Shown one piece after another: positions 13,141-24,555 of a stretch of 64,000 bases of DNA. Every line of letters begins with the position of its first letter. The stretch's first letter is position 1. A program made the position numbers and the translations under genes. The notes under the pieces are model-generated. The model did no database searches and was not told where the DNA came from. It saw only the letters and a program-made list of their open reading frames with translations. The stretch is from Nageia nagi (Eukaryota; Pinophyta), in the NCBI GenBank assembly GCA_050084985.1, contig JBITNC010000001.1:119908001-119972000 (forward strand), in the 5' to 3' direction.

Positions 13141-14068
13141 TTCAAAAAATGTTGTCCTCAACGTTTTAGTAGTTCTGGATGCTTCTTTAGAAATTTCTCA
13201 TCTTCCCATGTGGAATATTCAGCCATTGCCATATTTTTACTTTCAACCTTCCTTGCCATCCTAAAAGCCATCTCTAAGGATGTTGGTTCAAATAGATGCA
13301 CCTCATGTTGAATGTTATTCTTTAAGGTTCCATAAAGAGATCCAACAATCTATCATCTGGTATGTCATTCACTCTAAGACTCAACTTTTGAAATTGTTGA
13401 ATGTGCTCCATCACTGAACCTTCTTGCCTTAGATTTGTTAATTGAGTAAAGAAGGAATTATTCTTAACATCCTCATGGTAGGCTATTAGTTCCTCTGTAA
13501 AAATGGACCAAGATATAATAGAACCCTTTTTACATTCACAAAGCCATTGATACCATACAACCTGCTCAGGCTCTAGATACAAGGATGCAATAGTTACTTT
13601 TTATGATGTTAGTACTCGGTATAGATCAAAAAAATGCTCCATTTGAAATATCCAAGTGATGGGGTCCTTTCCATCAAACTTCCTCATGTCTATCTTGGGG
13701 AGTTGGATTCCCCTTGAGAACCATGCTTGACCACTTCCATTATTAGAAGCATATCCTCCTGAATTAGGCTTATTAATGAAGGGTTTATCTCCTTGAATAA
13801 TATCATTATTTTCCTGACAACCCTGGGCCATATCAACATCTTTAGAAATCTTTCCCTCTAGGTTTTGTATGAGTTGAAAAATCTTTTCCATCTTTTGATC
13901 CATATTTTTCAAATCCCTTTTTAATTCCTCCATATCACCCTTTTTTACACACCCTTTAACCAATTCTTCCACTTGGGATATTCAGAAGAATATGTCTTTA
14001 CTTTCTGCTATAGTCATGGATGAACCTTCTAGAGGTCTAGTTGGTGTAGCAATTTTTTTTGGTGGCAT
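13141..14068 (-). pseudogene. Decayed gag of element J
   Basis: The minus-strand start ATG at 14068 opens MPPKKIATPTRPLEGSSM; a TGA follows about 30 codons in. The frame then runs through a coiled-coil-like stretch (13860-13930, MEELKRDLKNMDQKMEKIFQ) and IQLPKIDMRKFDGKDPITWI, a typical Retrotrans_gag opening. Next come a TAA at 13601-13603 and LYLEPEQVVWYQWLCECKKG in the same frame, down to about 13340. The remainder to 13141 is recognisable only after frameshifts. The order matches plant Ty3/gypsy gag, but no zinc knuckle or protease is present. Two stops and the frameshifts make it a pseudogene. Confidence 0.8.
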
Positions 14069-14084
14069 TTTGACTAAGTATTCT

Positions 14085-14330
14085 AGGGGGTCTCCCTATA
14101 TACGCCAGGTACATGGGAGCTTAAATCTGTGATAGTGCTGTCTAATGCACAACCGTTCGAAAAGGGCCCTTGCTAATATACTCGTGGTACATGAGGGAAT
14201 CCTAAAGGACCTCTCTATATACCATGTACGTGCATGAGCATGATGGCCTCTCTATATACTCAAAGGTACGTGAGAGAATCCAACAGTGGCCTAAGCGATA
14301 TACTGCAAGTACGTTGTAGGAGACCACAAT
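14085..14330 (-). repeat. Short repeats in the leader of element J
   Basis: Four or five imperfect copies of a segment pairing CTCTCTATATAC with GGTACGTGAGAGAATCC-like sequence, spaced about 50-70 bp. They sit upstream of gag, where packaging or translation signals of retroelement RNA normally lie. Function unknown. Confidence 0.55.
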
Positions 14331-15088
14331 TCCCCGAGATGCAGTGCTGGCAAAGTAACGACAGCTCCTATGTTTAAAGATGTTAGAACATGTCTATACC
14401 TACAAGAATCTCCTCTTTCTTCTCTTCCCAATAGCTTTTGAATCAACCCAAATAGACCTTCCAATCAAAATATATGCAAAATTAAAATAAATAAATAATT
14501 GTACCTTTTTAAACCATGATTTGGAGACTGTTCTATTGTCTGACCTTCCAACAGATGTAAATTTGAAATTTTGGCCCTTTAGAGTCTGAAATTTCTACCT
14601 GTGGTAGCCTCAGATGTCTTCTTTTCAATGCCACAAATTTCCTCAAATTCTGATATTCCAAGAGGAAATGACTGCAACTTTCCCAAAATGTGGTAATTTT
14701 TGGATTTTTTAGAAGAGTGAACTTGTACGAAGTGCCTCATGTCACCTATTTATTCCCAAACCTTGAAAATTGTAACAGATAAACTTTAGTCTATAAACTA
14801 ACCAATCCAATAGGTCTCACCTAGTTTGGAGCTGTAAAACTTCAAATATACCCTTTTTAGCTAGAACACCTGTTTCAGACTTGCTTTTGAGACTAGTCAC
14901 AAACCTTAACTTCCCCTGAGTGTAACTTGAAAAATATATCAAATTAGGAGCTAAACTTTGAACTAAAACTTCTTCGATATGTCTTCAAAAAACCCAATAA
15001 ATTTTAGAATCTAAATCCTTATGAAAAAAAATTAGTAGCAAAAATGCCATGATGACTAGTTTTGAGCTGTGAAACCCTAGAATCGTCT

Positions 15089-15100
15089 GCTCTGGTACCA
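15089..15100 (-). promoter_or_regulatory. Primer binding site of element J
   Basis: The minus strand reads TGGTACCAGAGC, two bases inside the 5' LTR end. The usual plant initiator-Met site is TGGTATCAGAGC. Confidence 0.85.
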
Positions 15101-15102
15101 AA

Positions 15103-15421
15103 TGTTATGAACAAAGTTCCCAAAATAGCATAAAATCACCAAAGAGAGAGCTCAACACATTGAATAAGAGATAAAATCTATAATAAGCCACTTCGAGGGG
15201 GAAACCTCCTTTGTAATAAGCCACTTCGAGGGGGCAACCTCCTTTAATCACATCAATTACACAACAATAAACATCCTAAATGATAATACCTCCTTGGTAT
15301 ATATAGGAGTCCAAGGGGTGCCACTACAATGAAAGGACACTAGCCGACATAACAATAATAATGTAAGGAAATAACAATAACCATAGTCGACCTAACAATA
15401 ATAATGTATAGGGACCTAACA
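15103..15421 (-). repeat. 5' LTR of element J
   Basis: 319 bp, same ends as the 3' LTR, with one copy fewer of the 43-bp unit. Differences from the partner are few outside that indel, so J is among the younger insertions here. Confidence 0.9.
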
Positions 15422-15454
15422 CTGAAATATTCACCTATTTATGATGGATCACCC

Positions 15455-15702
15455 CTATTATTTTCCTTTGATCCTTGTACCCTCTACATCTTCCATTGAA
15501 GCCTCTATAAGATCCACAACTATGGCATCTTCATCTACATCACCCTCATCATCCCCCATACCCACATCCTCATCTCCCTCAACCTCCATGTTATCCTCAT
15601 CACCTTCTTCCTCATCTTCTCCCTTTGTAGCCGCCTCCATATCCTCATCATCATATAGGCCAAGGGGAAGTGGTCGATGTGCATCCCACCATGCAATGTA
15701 TA
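15455..15702 (-). pseudogene. C-terminal acidic part of the antisense PMD gene of element C
   Basis: The minus-strand frame begins at the edge of element B with AWWDAHRPLPLGLYDDED and becomes strongly acidic (Asp/Glu runs; GEDEEEGDEDNMEVEGDEDV), ending GTRIKGK then stop. B's two flanks, joined, place this immediately downstream of the PMD fragment at 24556-25424 on the same strand, so I read it as the severed 3' part. The Ser/Pro-rich plus-strand frame at the same place is only its antisense shadow. Confidence 0.5.
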
Positions 15703-16409
15703 TGTAGATCCTAAATTGTATAAAATATAATTTATAAAAGATATACAATATAAGAAGAGATAGATATGTACACTGTATTAGATATAATAAATATACATAA
15801 TAAGCATGCACATGATATGAAGTGCATGTACAATCCTTAATAGTAAATAGCAATGAATCTTTAAAGGATTGGGATTTGATTGGAGGCAAGTTCATAATGG
15901 ATCTTTACATGTGCGAATTTATATCCTCAACTACCAACATTTGGAATTCTTCATCCTCAAGATGTACATTGCTAAAAGCATTGAATATGCAGAATTATGA
16001 AGTGTACTAAATATAAAAAGTTACAAAGCTCATAGTATAATAATTTATTATAATAATAGGCATTGAGAGACACCATTTCATGATGAATATTATGGTAGAC
16101 AACCACCTATCATATATCTTGTCATATCAAAGAGTTTTGATTTATGGAGGTTAACCTATTCCACTTACATATATAGCCTACAAGGACATAGAATGGAGTG
16201 AAGGTTGACCTCTAGCAATAACATAATCATTATTGTATTCAAGATACTTTAAAATATGAACCATGATAAATGATATAGCATTTAATTTAACACATGGCAT
16301 TGCATTGTAATATCAACTTTATCTTGACATTTGTAATGTTGCAATAAGTTATTTAGGAAGTCTAAATATGATTTATTAAATAATTAATAAATCATTTTAG
16401 GCATCTACA
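15703..16409 (-). repeat. 3' LTR of element B
   Basis: 707 bp, TGTAGATGCC...GATCTACA on the minus strand. It aligns with 23850-24555 and with the LTR of element A. Confidence 0.8.
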
Positions 16410-16422
16410 TTTTGTCCTCTTT
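16410..16422 (-). promoter_or_regulatory. Polypurine tract of element B
   Basis: The minus strand reads AAAGAGGACAAAA directly before the LTR start TGTAGATGCC, which fixes this copy as the 3' LTR and sets element orientation. Confidence 0.75.
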
Positions 16423-18199
16423 GAATGTGAAATGAAAAGCAGTGAAATTGCATAATCCAAAGAAGTTTAGAGAAGAGAAGAAAATTTTCAATAGTAAAGT
16501 GGACTTTCCTTTTTTGATCAATATGCTAAGTATGATATCTTATGCCCCCTTTTGGTCTTATATTGACCTTTGTTATAGATTCTTCAAGGAATTAAGCCAA
16601 AAAATAGAATCCCCGTATAAGGAGAGCACCTCTATTTGGGTCCTACTTTCTCATATAATACCTTTTTGAGAATAATTCAACATAATACCCACATAGGTCA
16701 CATCCAATGAAAGAATAATCAAGTTAAATAGCAAGGATGAAATAAATATAATATCCATTATGTCACTATGGTCATTGAGACACATAGCTCTATTGAACCA
16801 TGATTATCAAACTGATGAGGTCCTTTGATGCCCCAAGCTTTGAATAACCTGCAATTTGTAAGAGATTTTGCTCATGGAGTAACCATGGTCTTGACAACAT
16901 TTGTTAGCATAACATTGAATTATTATCCATCATTGAGATAATTTCATTATGGTTCCATAAAAAGTACCAAATATTCAAATATTCATTAGCCTTACTTGCA
17001 TATTTAACAACATTGAATTGACTAACTTTATTGATTTTCAAAGTAACATACACTATTCACAATGTTATTTTCATAGAATTTCATAACCATGTCTTTTGCA
17101 ATTTTGTTCAACATTTCTATTATAGTGCATATTTGTGAAATAATGTCATTTTCAAATAGATATTCAAGGATTTATAGCATTTCTAATTTGCAATGAATGT
17201 ATAATATACACATGCCTTTAACAACATCGATATAGTAATATTAGATCTATAATTTTGAATCACCATCAATTAGCAGCAAGCATAATCATTTTGCACCATG
17301 AAATTTGTAAAGTATCATTTCCATATAACATAATAATTTTTGCACAAGCACTATTTTGACCCTATATACCTTTGGTCTATGCATCAACCATATCATGATA
17401 TTCTTAGCCATTTTGAACTTTTAAAATCATGATAACATTTTCGATATTTGAAAGCATCCATAACTTTTCTTTAATCATGCTTTTGACAACGTGCAAATAA
17501 CAAAATTGATCTTTTGGATAAAGAGCATATGCAATTAGTATTAAGAAATTATAATTCAGATATGCAACATTTCAAAAATATGTGTGTATAGAAATCAAAA
17601 TTTTGCACATGCATTTAATTAAATATGATTTACAATTGAAAATTTCACCTTTACCATCATATAACATCTATTTTGGATCAACAAAAATAGAATTTCAATC
17701 CAGCACTTAAATCATTTGCCAATTTTACATAAAGCACACTGTTAATGATGTCCATTCAATATAAATAATCATAAAAAATAGAACATAATCAATTTCCTTA
17801 CAAATGCATAATATAAAGATTGAATATCATTATATTCACCATTTTTTATCATCATGCATTGGAATGTATGTTAATTTTATGTTTTGGATGCCATTGATGG
17901 CATGGAATTAGTATAATTAGTTTTTTAAAAAGAAATTTCTACAAATTAAAATATTTTCCTTTATTTTTCCCCTATCATCTATCATTTTTTAAGCAATAAT
18001 TTTGATATTTTAAAAGGGGAACATTTAAGTTAGGGTTAGGGAAAAAATCGAATAAAAAATGATTTTAGCATTAACTTTTGATCATTTTGCCTTGTCATTT
18101 TCTTTTCCTTGGAACTTTGTGAGTATTATTTCTTCTAACTTGACACCTTTGTTTGACTTCCTTTCCCTATCTATTGATTTGCCTTTGAGGTCCTTGCCC
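16423..18199. other. Non-coding interior of element B
   Basis: AT-rich sequence between the 3' LTR and the start of the antisense PMD gene. A 75-codon plus frame (16442-16669) has no recognisable motif. If the antisense gene has its own promoter it should lie here, but I see no convincing core element. Confidence 0.5.
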
Positions 18200-20440
18200 C
18201 TAGCTATTGGATTTTTTCACTTGTCTGGCTGAGATGGTAGATGACAAGTGGTGTGTGGTAGAGAGGTCATTGATTAGACATAGGGGGCACATCATTGAGT
18301 ACCTACAAAGCCTCCTATATGACCATGCAATTAGTATTTTTCCTATTCTTTTTGTTTTTCATTATGAAATTTTAACTATATTTTATTTTATGGAAAACTT
18401 TAGGGTTTCCTTCCTTACCATTTTTCCTTCGTGTTGCCCTAATCAAAACCATTTTGCATCTTCTTTTCACTATTTACTAAATTTTCATAGTACCTATAGT
18501 CATTTTGGTTTTCTTATACATTGAATTTAATTATTTATTATTGATGACATGAATTTTTGGTTTTTGATTTTGCATGATCGTAAAGTTAGCATTAGGGGTG
18601 GAGCCATGTCCATGGCTGCATTGGAGAAGGCCAAGGAATGGCCTAGGAGGAACCATGAGGATGATATCCTCATGCATTTAGGATTGAAAAATATTTCCAT
18701 TGCTGATCATGTGCAACATGATCATCCACTTCTTACAACTCTAGCTGAGCATTAGGACTAGGAGACCAATAGCTTTCACCTACCCCCAAGTGAAATGGCA
18801 ATGATTCTTCTAGATGTGTATAGGAGTTCGAAAATTCCTATACATGGTCAGCTAGTCCATCATGTCAAGATTACAAACAATAAGGATAGGCAATGGGATG
18901 AAGTGTGGTTGATAGGGGAGGAGGACCATGATTAGGAGCATAAGGCCTCCCACTTGAACGAAGCATGCAAGTTTGCTTCTCCAACCAGACACCTGAGGCT
19001 TATTATTACCTCCATCATTTGCACATATCTATGCTTAGAAAAGAGTAGTTTGATGTTTCCTTTAGGGATGGTATAGATAGTGTAGGATATTTATGCTAGG
19101 GGCACAAGGTATGATTGGGCTCTTATTATTTTAACTCAACTCTATAGGGATTTACATAATTTTATTTATGTGGATAAAATTAACATCATTATTGCTCATG
19201 ATAGTTTACTATAAGTATGTACATATGAGAAGATAATTATTATTCAATTGGTTGGATTCTAGAGGGATAGGGAGGACCCAATAGATATTTCCATGACCTA
19301 ATAGGTGTCAAGGTTGCATGAATATAAGTATCCACACTCACTAGCAACGAGGTAGTGGGAGATCGATAGACTCCAACTAGAAGACCTAGTATGGGTCTCC
19401 TATGTAGACTTTGTTTAGGATGAGGATGCCTACTAGCTTTCCTAGGTGAGGTAACCATGCTTCCTTTAGAACCAAAGGAAGCTTGTAGAGCCATACCTGC
19501 CATAACATGTTCTAAGGTAGTTTGGGATTTGATAAGGGATTCCACCTACGCTGATATATTACATTCAGTAGAGGGACAAGAGGGATGCTCCACTAGGAGC
19601 TTATATTATGTCATCTTGGGTTAACACATGGGAGAAGCCATGCACCCTGGACCCTATAGAGGTACATCCATGGCTTTAGGTATTGTGAGGGGGTTCATGA
19701 TATGGTGGGACATGGTTAGACTAGCCCCACTTGGGATGAATGAGGATGAGGAGATGGATACTGCTCCTTTGAAGATAACTTTTGTAAAGAAAATGTAGAA
19801 TATCGATAATCCTATGCATGACATTCTGGTACATGAGTAGCCATCAATTCCAACTCTAGGGTTACATACTTTGGTTGAGGTTGTTCCACTTGTCTCAATA
19901 GGTAAAACCCTATGAAATACTTATAAGTTTATGATTTTTTGACTTTTTTGATTATTATGGATGGAAAACAAACTAACATATGACCTTTATGCATTCTACA
20001 GGAGAGACAACTACTTGGACTACTACCCTAAAGGTAGAGATTAAGAGGCTGAAGCCTTTTGAGGTTAGGGTTCCTAACTTGGAATCATAACTATTCGCTC
20101 TTCAATCCATGCTTGAAGTTGGGGATGCTTAGATAGCATCTATGGATCAATCATTGAAGAGGTTACAAGAGCGAGTGGATATGCCTCCATCTAATGAGAG
20201 ATGGGATTTTATTCAACAACTCATGGACAAGATAAAAAAGAGAGACAAAGATATTATAGCTATGAGGAGCAAGTATGAGAGGGAAAAAGCAATAATGGCC
20301 TCTCATGGGATTAGTTCTAGTGATTTATCAGGTGGGATATCCATTTCAGAATAGAGTAGTGGTTCTAGGAGGGTATCTAGGCCTAGTGAGGCAAGGAGTA
20401 GTGGAAGTAGTGCACACCACTAGGTTGTATTTTAAGACAT
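18200..20440 (+). pseudogene. Antisense plant-mobile-domain (PMD) gene of element B
   Basis: The first open stretch (18207-18335) contains DFFTCLAEMVDDKWCVVERS. After a probable intron, MSMAALEKAKEWPRRNHEDD leads to the family hallmark FHLPPSEMAMILLDVYRSSK and IPIHGQ at about 18770-18850. Further on come RHLRLIITSIICTYLC, then YDWALIILTQLYRDLHNFI and a CTYEKI motif near 19110-19235. A second intron is suggested by AATAG|GTAAAACC at about 19902 and TTCTACAG at about 20001. The last part (20140-20355) is a Lys/Glu-rich coiled coil with a Ser-rich end. Several stops make it non-functional. PMD proteins occur in plant transposons and as host chromatin-silencing factors. It is encoded opposite to gag. 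Confidence 0.75.
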
Positions 20441-20460
20441 GGTTCCACCCCATTTTGATC

Positions 20461-20514
<54 letters not shown>

Positions 20515-20540
20515 ATATATCTTGTGTGTGTGTGTGTGTG
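20461..20540. repeat. (TA)n-(TG)n compound microsatellite
   Basis: TA runs with small interruptions (20461-20520), then a TG run (20524-20540), just after the antisense PMD gene. Confidence 0.95.
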
Positions 20541-21469
20541 ATTCTTTTTTGCTCCTAATTATGTGTACAATTTTGAATGTTTATTCACTTTTTGTTACTT
20601 TGTGTATTTTGAATTAATGGTTTACTTGCTTATATAATTTTACTTATATAATTTGTGTTTGGAATTTCAAAGCATAAGTTCCAAATTTTGTTAGCAACAA
20701 ATCATGTATACTCATTAACATTTTAATTTGCAACACTAAATAAAAATTCAACCTATGAAATAAATGCAATAACATAATAAATCTAATGAACACACTTATA
20801 TCAATGTATAACCCATATTCAATATCATTGCTTAATTCAATTTCATAAGTAAACTAAAAACATGATCCCTTATTTGCAATACATACATAATTTCGAACAT
20901 GATCGATTTTTTTTATTTTAACGAGCTTAAGAACTGATAGCATGCATTTAAAACATTTCAACAAACTCTAAGGAAGAAATATATACTATTATTTTTTATT
21001 TGGGTCTAGTGGACGTATATCGTTAACGACATAAAAATAGTCGCACATTACTAACGACATGGGTTTTGAAGGATTTGAAAGAAAAATATATGGAATCTAC
21101 CTAGGAGACCAAGAAAACCATGACATGACTATTATGACAATGCAATATACCCCCTTGACCATGCAGAAAGAACATACCTATGATACATTATAATTTTTTA
21201 TTTTTCCAATTTTAAGAAATAAATTTGCATACATGGGATGGTTTAGCAATACATATACATTTTGCAGATGCAAGAACAAAAATAGGTGCCTTTTTAGTGG
21301 TGTATTTTACACCATTGATAGCATCCAAATAGTTTTTCATGTCATTAGCAGCATTCGTTTTGTAAGCTTCACCACGATGTTTTGTTCTTGCTTCATAGCA
21401 GATCTTATTTACTTATTTTTGATGTTCCCTACATTCATTCTTATTAGGGAAATAATAATTCATGCAATG
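20541..21469. other. Unassigned interior of element B between the PMD and gag genes
   Basis: Here the ends of the two convergent genes face each other. I see no protease, reverse transcriptase or integrase motif. At about 21019-21060 there is a CGTTAACGACATAAAAATAG segment with a second ACTAACGACATGG echo. Confidence 0.5.
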
Positions 21470-23785
21470 TGAAGTACTTACTGAACCAATGAAGCCTTTT
21501 GGTTATTGAGTTACCTTTGGTAAGGGATTTGTAAATATCTCCAACTATTCGTTATCAGGATGTATAGGTGTTTCTTCTACTTCAAGATTATCATCCATCC
21601 AAATTGCTTTATTGTCAATAAAATCTTGAATAATATTTCAAAAGATCCTGCAAATTTTTGTTAGGTTCCTTGGTGTCCTATGATAATTGTAAAATTCTTT
21701 TTATCTATAATTTTTAGGAACACCATTAGGAAAGTGATTCTAAACCATATGTGGAAGCTCAATAAGCTCTTTGTTTAATAACACATTAAGAATATTATCA
21801 ACAGTATCAATTAGCTTAGTAAACTTCCTTTATGATCTAGTTTGTTTTTTTATCAACATGAATTGTAGCATACACTTGAGATTTTTCTTTCTTTTCATTT
21901 ACTTGAGTTTTAAATTTCTTTTCATATGTTTGAGATTTTGGATAACATTTCTTATAAGTTTGCTTGATACAATTTTCCCTTTTAAGCAAAATATCTATCA
22001 TTTCAGCTAATGTCAATTCAATATTAGATACAACCCATAATTTGTACATAGGCAATAAAGCATTTGCAAAAGTATTATTTAAATCTTGTTCATACATAAA
22101 GATTTTATTTGCAGTTTATTTCCATACTTTCACAAAATCAAGCATAGATTGACTAGGCAATTGCTTAATTTTACACAAATCCTTGAATTGAATATTTTTT
22201 GTGATATTATATCTAAAGTTTTTAAAAATTTTATGTATCAAATCTTTATACCTATCAATACTCTTTTCTGGGAGACTAAATTACCATTTCAATGCATCAT
22301 CTTTCAAGTTGCTACTTGAAAACAATTTTGCAAGCATATCTCTATCATGAACATATTCAATAGCTTCTTCTTGAAATTTTCTAACATACATTTTTGGATC
22401 TTGTAAACTATTAAATTTTGTAAATTTCACACTCTTTTTACCAACAAACAACTTAGAAATAATTCTATCAGTTAATGGATGCTTTAAGAAACATAAAAAA
22501 TTATTTTCATTATCCATATGCATATCTTTTTCTAAGTTTTGAATCCTTTCATGCACTCTATTTCCATTATTGGCACTATAGGAGGTTGTTTTGGTTATTG
22601 GTTTTGCACTATAGGCTTATTAACTATAGGTATATTGATAGTAAAAGCTAGTGGTGGGGTTTGTAGTGGTGGATTGCTATTTTGAGAGGTTTGTTTATTT
22701 GTTTTTTTCTCTTCTAAGTTCAGACTCTTTTATGGGCACAAATGGTCCAATCCTATGTATTCTTCCATGCTCAAGTTTATCAATAAATTATAACATAAAG
22801 TGTAATTGTTGTTCCTCATCAACCTTTTAAAAATAATCAATTTCTTAAGCTTTGTAAATAACTTCAACTTTTATTTCATGCTCCTCTTTTGACCAATTAG
22901 GATTATGTAAATAAGCATTATTAATCACAACAAAAACTTGTTTAGCAATATCTTCTATAATTTCATCATTAACCAAAATGCCCTTACCTTTGTCCTTATT
23001 AGAACACTTAGGAATCATACCTATATTATGATCTTTAGAATGGGTTATGGAGGGTTCAAACTCTACTTCACTCTCCTTGTTGACATCCTCAATGATCATC
23101 TCTTTCAGGGATTCAATATCCATTGCTTCCACACTGTTAGAGGAGTGCATATAGTCCATATCATTAATGATGTTTTTCTTGGTGGTAGAAGCCCTCTATT
23201 TTTTGGGCCTTGCATGTTCATAAGAAAATAAACTATCTAATAATTATGGAGTTGTTGTACTCGCTTATAATAACTCATAATTTGTTAGAATATTTATAAC
23301 CTCTTCAAGATTGCTAGTATGATAATATTCTAACTTTTCTTTATGAGGTAGCAACTCATTTATTAATATAACATGGCTAGGAATTCTATCTAATTCTTCA
23401 ATTTAAGCATCACTATTACAAGTATCACCATGGCTTCCCAAACTTACATTATCAAAATCATAATCAATAAAAGATGTATTAACCTTATTAGGGGTTTTTC
23501 CAATAATATCCATTCTTTAACTAGAACTTGTAGATTTAGTATCATTATACTCATTAGTATCTATTCTATTATTGGGATTTGGCTCTCGTATAAGTAAATC
23601 AAGGTTAGTCCTAATACTTCTCCTGATCTCATTAAAATGAAATTTACTTCTAAAAACCCTAGGTTGTTTTCATTCAAATTCATCTTTAGAATATAAGCAG
23701 AACAAATCCTAGTCTCATCATTTTCTCAAGTTATTACTCTAAGCACCTCGAGTAAGGGAAGAGATAATAACATGAATGGATTCAT
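21470..23785 (-). pseudogene. Decayed gag of element B
   Basis: Start ATG at 23785 (MNPFMLLSLPLLEVLR), as in element A. N-terminal acidic part at 22845-23159 (MDIESLKEMIIEDVNKESEV; also a KDKGKGILVNDEI motif shared with A). Retrotrans_gag-like segment at about 22260-22556 with KKSVKFTKFNSLQDPKMYV and EEAIEYVHDRDMLAKLF. Basic linker at 21837-22097. Knuckle relic near 21680 (YNYHRTPRNLTKIC, first Cys replaced by Tyr). Multiple stops and frameshifts. It is better preserved than A but not functional. Confidence 0.78.
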
Positions 23786-23832
23786 GACCCCTAATAAGGG
23801 ATACCCTATAATGGAATCTAGGTGTGTAAGAA

Positions 23833-23849
23833 TGTTAGATTCACCAAAA
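23833..23849 (-). promoter_or_regulatory. Probable primer binding site of element B
   Basis: The minus strand reads TTTTGGTGAATCTAACA next to the 5' LTR; A has TTTTGGTGAACATGACA at the same spot. The position is right for a primer site, but I cannot name the tRNA. Confidence 0.4.
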
Positions 23850-24555
23850 TATAGACCCTAAATTATGTAAAATACAATTTATAAATGATATACAATATAA
23901 GAAGATATATATGTACACTATATCAAATATAATAAATATACATGAAAAGCATGCACTTGATATGAAATGTATGTACAATCATTAACAATAAATAGTAATG
24001 AATCTCTAGAGGGTTGGGATTGGATTGGAGGCAAGTTCATAATGGATCTTCACATGTGCAAATCTATAGCCTTAGCCATCAAAATATGGAACCCTCGATC
24101 TTTAAGATGCATACTATTAACAGTGTTGAATATGCAAAATTATGAAGTGCACCAAAGATAGATAGTTTCAAAGCTCAGAGTATAAAAATTTCTCATAATA
24201 GGTGGCTTCAAGAGATACCATTTCTTGATGAAGTTTACGATAGACAACTATCTATTAGATATCTTATCATATCAAGGAGTTCCAATATGTGGAGATCAAC
24301 CTATTCCATTCGCATATATAGCCTGCAAGAACATAGAAAGGAATGAAGGCCAACCTCTAACAATAACATAATCATTGTTGTATTCAAGATACTTTAAAAT
24401 ATGAACCATGATAAATGATATAACATTTAATTTAACACATGGCATTACATTGTAATATCAACTTTATCTTGATATTTGTAATATTGTAATAAGTCATTTA
24501 GGAAGTCTGAATATTATTTATTAAATAAATAATAAATCATTTTTAGGCATATAGA
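23850..24555 (-). repeat. 5' LTR of element B
   Basis: 706 bp aligning with 15703-16409 and 2420-3139. The terminal TG/CA is damaged here (TATAGACCC, CATATAGA). Confidence 0.8.

Larger units (their letters stand above)
12767..15421 (-). mobile_element. Element J: short gag-only LTR retrotransposon
   Basis: Minus-strand element of 2655 bp. LTRs at 12767-13129 (3') and 15103-15421 (5') both read TGTTA...TAACA, a perfect 5-bp terminal inversion. The 1973-bp interior has a near-canonical primer site TGGTACCAGAGC (one base off the plant initiator-Met tRNA site), a degenerate gag and a purine tract. There is no room for, or trace of, pol, so it depended on another element. The flanking pentamers are CCAAA and CTGAA (three of five match), so a target duplication is not convincing. 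It lies inside element C. Confidence 0.9.
15703..24555 (-). mobile_element. Element B: Ty3/gypsy-type element with gag and antisense PMD gene
   Basis: 8.85-kb minus-strand element. The 5' LTR is 23850-24555, gag runs 23785 to about 21470, a PMD gene lies on the opposite strand at 18200-20440, and the 3' LTR is 15703-16409 with a purine tract beside it. Flanking pentamers GTATA (15698-15702) and ATATA (24556-24560) match at four of five positions, supporting one insertion event. It lies inside element C and interrupts C's antisense gene. Only about 0.9 kb separates the end of gag from the end of the PMD gene, so pol is absent. Confidence 0.8.

Noticed and set aside
12762-15426. Target-site duplication for element J
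   Set aside because: CCAAA and CTGAA match at only three of five positions; not counted as evidence.
15441-15707. Ser/Pro-rich plus-strand frame
   Set aside because: Antisense shadow of the acidic tail of the C-element gene; the Asp/Glu codons on the minus strand read as Ser/Ile on plus.
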